Assembly: GCA_013398295.1 (NCBI GenBank)
Contig: VZSF01008217.1
Span: 147,571-211,570, forward strand
DNA: 64,000 bases
Source: Chionis minor
Lineage: Eukaryota; Chordata; Aves; Charadriiformes; Chionididae
Direction of reading: 5' to 3'
Shown here: positions 56,801-64,000 of the stretch, in pieces
Position numbering within the stretch: position 1 is the stretch's first letter
Layout: every line of letters starts with the position of its first letter
Translations under genes and position numbers: made by a program
The notes under the pieces: model-generated
Seen by the model: only the letters and a program-made list of their open reading frames with translations
Databases searched by the model: none
Told to the model about the DNA's origin: nothing

Positions 56801-59800
56801 AATACAATTTAAACGATCATACAGTTATAAAAAAAAAAATAATTAAATGACACATATCCAAGCTGAAACCTTTTATTCTGAATTTCAGCCCAGTGTGATT
56901 TTTACAGCAGACTTATAAAGTATTGAAAATAGGATTTTTAATGAAAAGGCTCACAGCCCCTTCACTGCAGTAATGTGAGCAGCAAATCCATAACCTACTG
57001 CTTATCAGACTTTCATGAATTTTGCAGTGGTTTGTTTAGTATCCTAGTGTATTTAAAACATATTTATTCTCAAACTGGTTTTAAACACTGCAATATCATA
57101 TTTTCACCAAGTGAATGCAAAAAACCTACTTATTTTATATATTTCTTTTGCCCATATCCATAAATCAGATACGCTCCAAGCAAGAGCAGTATAGGATTGA
57201 ATTTGTATTCACCCTCTGAAGACCTGATTCACTCTAGTCTAATGCCAAATCACGATTGTAGGAGTTAGTCATGAAGAAAATAGAGGAAAAGGAAACGGAA
57301 AGTTAACCAGCAAAAGATCTTCTCAGTTATGGAGCCTAAATGGAACATTATTGTACAGTGCAATTCGGTAAGATTATATATGAGATGGATCGTTCATTCT
57401 TAATGCAAAATGTAAACAGTGTTTAGAAATTAAGCTATTATATGCTTTATACCTTGGTGAGAAAAACCTTTCTTAGATCTGAAACTGTTTTAGAAATGCA
57501 AATACAGCAATTGTGCACAACAGTGACCAGTGTCACAAGATCATTTATTCCTCCTGGGAGCACAGTCTGATAAATGCAGTGTAAGGCCTTCTCCTCATAT
57601 TCTGGTGCCCTCTATTGCGTATTGCATTTATCATAAGGAATTATCTCTGAAATTGTGGTAAACAAATTGATGCTAATCTAGTTATAATTTTTATTCATGT
57701 CATTACATTTGAATGTATGCACAAGATAGATGGTTATTATCATACCTTAAAACTGGGGGGAAAAAAAAAAAATCTGATCTGTCTTTGCATGAAAAGTTGT
57801 CATGAAGCTTTCATGAGGTCTGTCCATCTGACAGGTTGTAAGTCTGACATTCATCAAGGGTCTCTGAAGCCACGTTTCTCATATAATCACCTTTCTTTCT
57901 CTGCCCTTTCCTGTCATAGTTTGTTACTCTTACAGTTTTCATTCAGTCAAATTATTGTGCAAAGTCTGGGGCAGGACTCTGTTTTTCTGAAATGGACACA
58001 AAGAAATAGCCAAGAATGTTACTAATGATGGGACTTGCATCAGATAAAAGCTTACAGAGCTGTTGTCAATCACATAATGTTCTTATTTTGTTATACAGGA
58101 CACTTCTATATACTCCTCCATAGTTCCTGTAACTCTTTGCAGCAAAAAAAACCCCTGTGACATAAAAAAGTTCTGTGATATTTTGATGCTTGTAACTGGT
58201 TGTTTCTAAGCTGAACAGAGCATGCAAGTTCTGTGGTTGTAGCCAGCAGCCTTGGTTCCCTCCCCTTAACCTAGTTTTGGGGACTGATTTAAACATAATC
58301 TGACTCTCTTTTTTATTCCTCCACTCCAAGGAGAAGAACGTGCCTCATTCACACCCACATTCTTACACTTACGTGCAGTCAAGGTCAAACACAAGCTCTC
58401 CCACCAGAGAACCAGGAGTAGAACAGAATGCCTTATGCCTTGGTTTAGGTGAGCCAAGCTTTCTGCTTTAGTAAATCTCTTCAGCACATGCTAAATTCAT
58501 AACTCTTCAAGGAAGCAATAATATTAAACATTGATCTCTTCCTAAAAATAAATATTTTCTTTAGCTTGAGTAAATCGTAATATTTCAGTAATTATCCTGT
58601 CTCAATTATTTGGCTTACATGGTATGTAAAACATCATTAACATTTGCTAAACTGTTATTGAAAAAGGCCTGAAAAACGTTTTTGGCCTTTTATGAAATTT
58701 TTGATCTAAAGAAAAAATTTTTTTAAAAAAAGATTCTTTAGCTGGTAAATAAAAAATCTGATATAGGTGTGGTGGAGAAACAAAGCAAACAGACATAACT
58801 AACAGTAAATATGTATTTTGCAGTAGTACAGGCTTAAAAATGATTTCTATTATAGCAGTAAAAGTTACAGAGAGACATAATTTAAATAAACCAACCTTTT
58901 AGTGGGTATAAGGAATGAGTAGAAAGACTGGTGATGTCCCTGTTAAAAAAGGAAGAGTATCTGTTTCCTAAATGATGGATGAATAAGATGACTGATGACT
59001 ACTAATTGTTTTAGAAAGTGGTAGAAGGACTAGTAGTAATACCAGATAATATTATTAATTAAACTAGATTGCCAATGTAAGGGCAATTTTGATAGACAAG
59101 CAAACATATATGCAATTTTAATGAAATTTTATAAAGGATGGAAGACAATGCAAAAAAAAAAACCCACAGTAGAAAACACACTGGTTACATGCAACATGCC
59201 AAAGGTTTGCATCCTATTTGCTATGCACTTGCTATGTCTAGCTCCCCTTCAGTTGCTTTCTATTCAGCCTGAAACAGTGCTGTGAACTCCATTCTCACTC
59301 TGTATTTCTTGGGGACTATTAGCAACCCACACGTGGAAGGTGTCATGCTGACAGCGGTGGTCCTCATTCTTTAGCGAAGCAATATGAAGTCCACTGACAT
59401 TTTAAGACTATATGACTTAAAGTGAAGTATGCGTGGGCTTATGGAAAATCACTCCATTGTTGTGCAATCAATTTTATTCCCCTGAAGACAACTCCCAAAC
59501 TGAACAAATGACATAGGTTTGCTTACTGTGCTCTGGAGATTTCAAATACTAAGATGAACTAAGACGAGTGAAAAATAGGCAAGGTGGACAAGGAATGGAA
59601 ACAACACTCTTTCTGTGCCAGGATGTACAGAGCTAAAGAGAAGGCCCTGTGTGGAGACGACTACTTAGAGGAACAGAAGATCAGGATGCTGTTAGTGACC
59701 AGACAGCCAGCTGAACCTATTGTGCCAGATGTTTGTTGGCAGGGCTCTGTTCAGCTTCACTGGGTTGAGTCACCTTGTACCAGATGAGAGCTAAGTGCAG

Positions 59801-62800
59801 TGTAAAGATATCTGTTAATTCAAGATAAACAAGCGAGAGGAAAAAGTGGCTGAATTTTCTGTTTCTCAATCACTTGTTAAGTAGAATTTACAACATAAAC
59901 TCTCATGTGACCAACTTTCTGTCAAGCAACTGTGCTGCCCATTGAACTACCAAGAACTTTTACTTTGCATGGGGGACCTGATTGTACTTTGTTAAGTAAC
60001 AAAATATATCAGTCAGATATCCACTTTACACTGTCAAAGATAAAGTAATTATTGTTAGAGACCTGTGAGTTCTCTAATTAACAAAGAATCTCAGTAACAA
60101 TGAAGGCAATCCAACTGTGTCATACTCTCATTCATTATCATCGGGGTATGATGTCAGTGATAATTGAGTTTTGCAAAGTTCACCAGTAATTATTTCAACA
60201 TATTCATTTTAAGAAGGACCTGTCTTTCACCTTGGCAGTATTCATCTGTAAATACATTCTCCTTTTTTTAACTAAATCAAGTTGTAATACTTACCACTTG
60301 AGCTGGGAAAGGGGCATTCAGAGCATGAGTCATACACAATGAGCATATGGGCTCCTAAGCTAAAATATGCTCAGACGTCTCCAAGAACTTCTGAAGAACT
60401 TTACAAAGTGTGATGAGATTTTCAAAAGACATCAAGCTTTTTTACAGTCACATCCTGTGATGATTTATTAAACACAGATTAGGAGTCCATTCACCTGCTG
60501 TTTTGAAGCTTATTGTATCTTCACTTACTGAGAGATTAAAAGGAAGGATAGGGTCCTCATTCACTGAAGAATTTCCTGACTATTTTCAAAGAAAATTGGA
60601 ATTGATAGTGTACTGATACCTATGACAAATATTTATTTTACAGTTAACTTATAGGAAATGTATCTGTGGGAGGCTCCAACTGAGGATGGAATAGAATTAG
60701 AGAGAGACATGAAATGGAATAGGAAAATCCTTCCAGGTGCCTGAATGACCTACCAAGCCTTTTGAAGTGACAAAGAAAAGACATTTAAAAGGATGAGAAA
60801 ATCCGCGTCTGATATGCTCTTATCTCCCAGAAGAGGTCCTCATTACCCCAAGCAAAACCGGGACAGGACCCTGCAAATGGGAGTTTTAACATCAGTGCTA
60901 GATAGAATACACTAACAACTCTACAACAGGCTTCATTATTTAAAGAAAAGAAACAATTTTTTCCTGAAGTAGTGTCCTACTCATTGTCTGACCTATCCAT
61001 TCATTCCATTGGCATACAGATTTCATTATACAATTGATGTTCAAACAGCTATACCTCATCCTGCAAAACAGAGCTGTTTACCAGGGCGTTAAACATTTAT
61101 TAGAGGTGAGATTTTCTCTTTGCAGGGAGTCAATATAAGATGAGTGCATTACGTATAACAGCTAATTTCTACTGAGGGAATTTTATTTTTATTGATCTAG
61201 AACTTCGCAGAAAATTTTAAGTCTCCTTTTCATAATGACTCATAATGTAACATGGAACAGAAGTAATGGGTTGTTTTCCAATTAATTTGAACCTATGCTT
61301 TCAATTACTGATTTGATATACCAGCTTTTTTTTAAGTCCATCTTTTACATATTAGAAGGATGGGATATGTTATGGCCAGCATAGGGCAGCTTTTTCTACG
61401 GCAAACAATGCTTTCTCCAGAACAGAAATTCTGAGTGTCATTCAGCTCTATCAATTAAGTCAATTTGGAGCTACTCTCATTTGGATTGATAAGTTTTCCA
61501 TGTGCTTGCAATATAAATAAACATGACAGTGTGAGTACTTAGAAACAATTTTCCTCATTGGAATCCTCAAAGTTGCTGTTTGCAACAGAAATTAATAGCT
61601 GGTGAGAAACCTTACAAAATATATTAATGGACAGGAGTGGCCCATGTTTTGTTAACAAGAAACACATTAACAAAACAAACTAGCACTCAGAGGCTTCATT
61701 ATTTGTAAAGGACACCTCCTTTTTCCTGTTACCTTTTTTCATATTTCATGTAAGGTAAACATTAATGTAGGAAAGGCTGCACATTAAGACTCCACTTTTG
61801 CAAAAGGAATCCTATGGTACTTTTTGGGAACTTGAAGTTCCCTGAATGTCTTTGACAAATATTTATACTGGTCATAAGCATGATTTCTGTTTATGAAGGG
61901 AGACTGCTGCATTTGCAGAAGTAACTACTTTGCGGTCCTCTTCCTCTCATGCTTCTCCCTCAGCAACAACACAAAACTTGACTTCCAGCACCCTTTGAAT
62001 GGACTGATATAATGACTGTAATGGTGACAGATTAAGTTGCTTACAGCATCTGGTGGTAGGTACTTCAGCATATCTAGGTAGTTAATCCACTCTGCCAATA
62101 CACGGAACAGGATGAAACCATTACTTCTACTGGGTGCGAGTGCTGCAGCCTGCCCATCCTCAGCCTGCATTTGAGTCAATGGCCAAGCAGAGATTTCACC
62201 GGAAATAGGAGCACTTTTGGGGAGTATTTTTCGTTCCCCCCAAATTACAGCAATATAAGTGAAGTTCTGCTGAACACAACATGAGTAACAATTGAGCAAA
62301 AAAATGTAAGTGTGCATAAGCATTGATAAAGCAAGAAACAAATGTGTTTTTGGCAACAGCAATCACCTCATAAATAAATACATTTTGTTGAGAAGTGTAC
62401 TGAAAGCCTAGAAGCTCAGTATTCGAGCTTTCACCACAGGCTTTCACTACAACATCTAGTTTTGTAATAGCAGCTATGTGGTATCTCTGAGAATCTATTG
62501 CAATAAAGCTAAGCTTTCTGCTTACTTTTTTCCTAGCTCTTTTGAAAGTGATAAAACTAGATTTCATTATGTGTTTGTACTCTGGTTATAGTACTCAATT
62601 GATGAGAGATCTTGTATAAATACTTTGAAAATTGTTTAACTTTCAAAATTATTGTTTGTTGTCTCACTTCTGCAAGAGATAAGACTGAAAGTTTTCAGGG
62701 GAAAACAAATTTCTATGATCAACTCTTCCATGAAGATTCTTTTTTCATGAATACACAAAAAATGAAAATGGAAAAAAATATAGAAATGTCTTTATCTTAC

Positions 62801-63840
62801 GCCCCCTTTTTTTTTTTATTTTTTTTCTAGAAAGTATTAAGGAATGAGAAGTCTGTTTCAAGGCACTTGTCAATGCTTCAGATTTCCTGTGAAATGCGCT
62901 GTCATCTTTATTAAATATATACTGAGTCATTTTTCTGAGGAATGATGTGAACATGATAATGTATAAGATTTATTCACTGCGGGGAGCAAGTCATCTTCCA
63001 CTAGAAACAGTTGGCCAGAATGGATAGAGAAAACGAAATTTTTTCAGAGGAGATGGATATGCCTTTTCATTTTTTTTTTTTTTTAAATCCTGGAAAAGAA
63101 GAATCTTTTCAGATCTTACTGTAGTGTGAAGAACGTCAGATGAACACTTCAAATACCTGTATACAGTACACAAACAGCTCTACTGTAGCTGAGTTGGAGT
63201 ACACTCACTTCCAAGCCTTGAAGATATCTGGCAGAGATATGAATTAAATTGGTTTGCAGGAAAGAAGTTCAGATACGGAATTTCTGCAAGCTTCATTTTT
63301 ATAAACCTTCATTTTTTATTTTATACCCCACAACACATCTACTTATATCTCTGAGGTTACAAGATCCTACATGCACATATGTCCGCATGAATCAGCTTTC
63401 ACAGAGATGACTGGGGAGCCAGAACTGAGAGTGCAATGAGAGAAAGATAATTTCCTTCCTTTCAAGAAGAACTCTACATCAGTATTGAAACCTTTCCTTT
63501 ATTGATGCTGAAGAAATCTGACACACACATCTTCTCAAAGGTATTTGTAGACTCCTATTATGAATTTAATTGAGCAATATTGCATAAATGAATATTTTTA
63601 AGAGCCAGACTGATGATTTGCTTATATTCTGAAGTGATACTTATTTATAACTAACAATTCAGTCTCATTTCCTTATTTATACAGTGGCAAGTATGTGTTT
63701 ACCAAGACTAGGCACTTATTATTTATCCTACTTAGGTTAAGTGCAGAGGTCATTCTTCCTTTTTAATATTTCCAAAATCTAGGTTTAGGTAAAACCAATA
63801 TCCTGTTGCAAAGAATAATTCTGCTTATTAATAGTACTTT
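53900..63840. other. A+T-rich noncoding sequence
   Basis: Nearly 10 kb without a recognisable gene, RNA or transposon. It contains two adjacent palindromes at 58662-58741, A or T runs at about 57762, 59152, 62808 and 63070, and a 145-codon minus-strand open frame at 61925-62362 that I do not recognise and list as a finding. Confidence 0.5.
58662..58741. repeat. Two adjacent palindromic hairpins
   Basis: The first (58662-58691) has arms AAAAGGCC and GGCCTTTT around a self-complementary core AAAAACGTTTTT. The second (58706-58741) has arms CTAAAGAA and TTCTTTAG around an A/T-only core. Only 14 bp separate them. Confidence 0.8.
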
Positions 63841-64000
63841 ACAGAATCACAGAATCACTTGGATTGGAGGAGACCTTTAAGATCATCAAGTCCAACCATA
63901 AACCTAACACTGCCAAAACACTGCCAAAACCACCCCTAAACCATGTCCCTCAGTACCACGTCTTCATCTTTTAAATACCTCCAGGGGTGGCCATTCCACC
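63841..64000 (-). mobile_element. CR1-family 3' end, continues past the window
   Basis: The plus strand shows ACAGAATCACAGAATCAC, then GGAGGAGACCTTTAAGATCA, CAAGTCCAACCATAAACC and the CTCCAGGGGTGGCCATTCCA block, which is the complement of a CR1 3' UTR and the end of its coding region. The octamer tail (complement of GATTCTGTGATTCTGT) is at 63841-63858. The rest of the element lies beyond position 64000. Confidence 0.9.

Noticed and set aside
1..64000. tRNA, rRNA or small nuclear RNA genes
   Set aside because: A scan by eye for T-arm-like GGTTC-AATCC motifs and other familiar RNA blocks found nothing convincing; a covariance-model search was not possible.

Overview
This is a window of vertebrate, almost certainly avian, nuclear DNA. 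It is A+T-rich and apparently intergenic or intronic. The bird assignment rests on the repeats: at least nine fragments of the CR1 LINE, several ending in the diagnostic ATTCTATG/ATTCTGTG octamer tail, plus solo LTRs of ERVL-like avian endogenous retrovirus families. I found no host protein-coding exon, tRNA, rRNA or other RNA gene that I can support. No bacterial features occur (no operons, CRISPR or IS elements). The species cannot be named from this sequence.

Layout: 1-1965 unique noncoding; 1966-2681 CR1 (+); 3821-4745 solo LTR (-); 7587-7911 CR1 tail (+), followed at once by a pyrimidine tract and a (GAATAC)n microsatellite; 9082-9157 and 9870-9941 a pair of dispersed ~75-bp copies; 15955-17850 CR1 (+) that contains a single N and a 303-bp artefact-like duplication; 20232-21484 CR1 (-); 27234-27586 a well preserved solo LTR with a perfect 5-bp target-site duplication; ~28978-29545 a probable LTR (-); 30061-30092 an orphan CR1-type tail; 31600-33575 CR1 (+) with most of a reverse transcriptase; 38045-38177 CR1 tail (+); 41847-42920 CR1 (-); 44874-47540 the longest CR1 (-), reaching back into the endonuclease domain; 53301-53899 solo LTR (+); 63841-64000 the start of another CR1 (-) that leaves the window.

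All CR1 copies are 5'-truncated and dead: reading frames are broken, active-site residues are replaced, and two copies have lost catalytic segments through internal deletions. By my boundaries CR1 makes up roughly 10 kb of the 64 kb, and LTRs about 2.4 kb. The rest is A+T-rich sequence with homopolymer runs and a few hairpin-forming inverted repeats. Nothing looks like a coordinated new genetic system. The most checkable observations are the likely assembly error at 17378, the solo LTR with its target duplication, the 75-bp duplicated pair, and a ~61-nt hairpin at 44006-44066.
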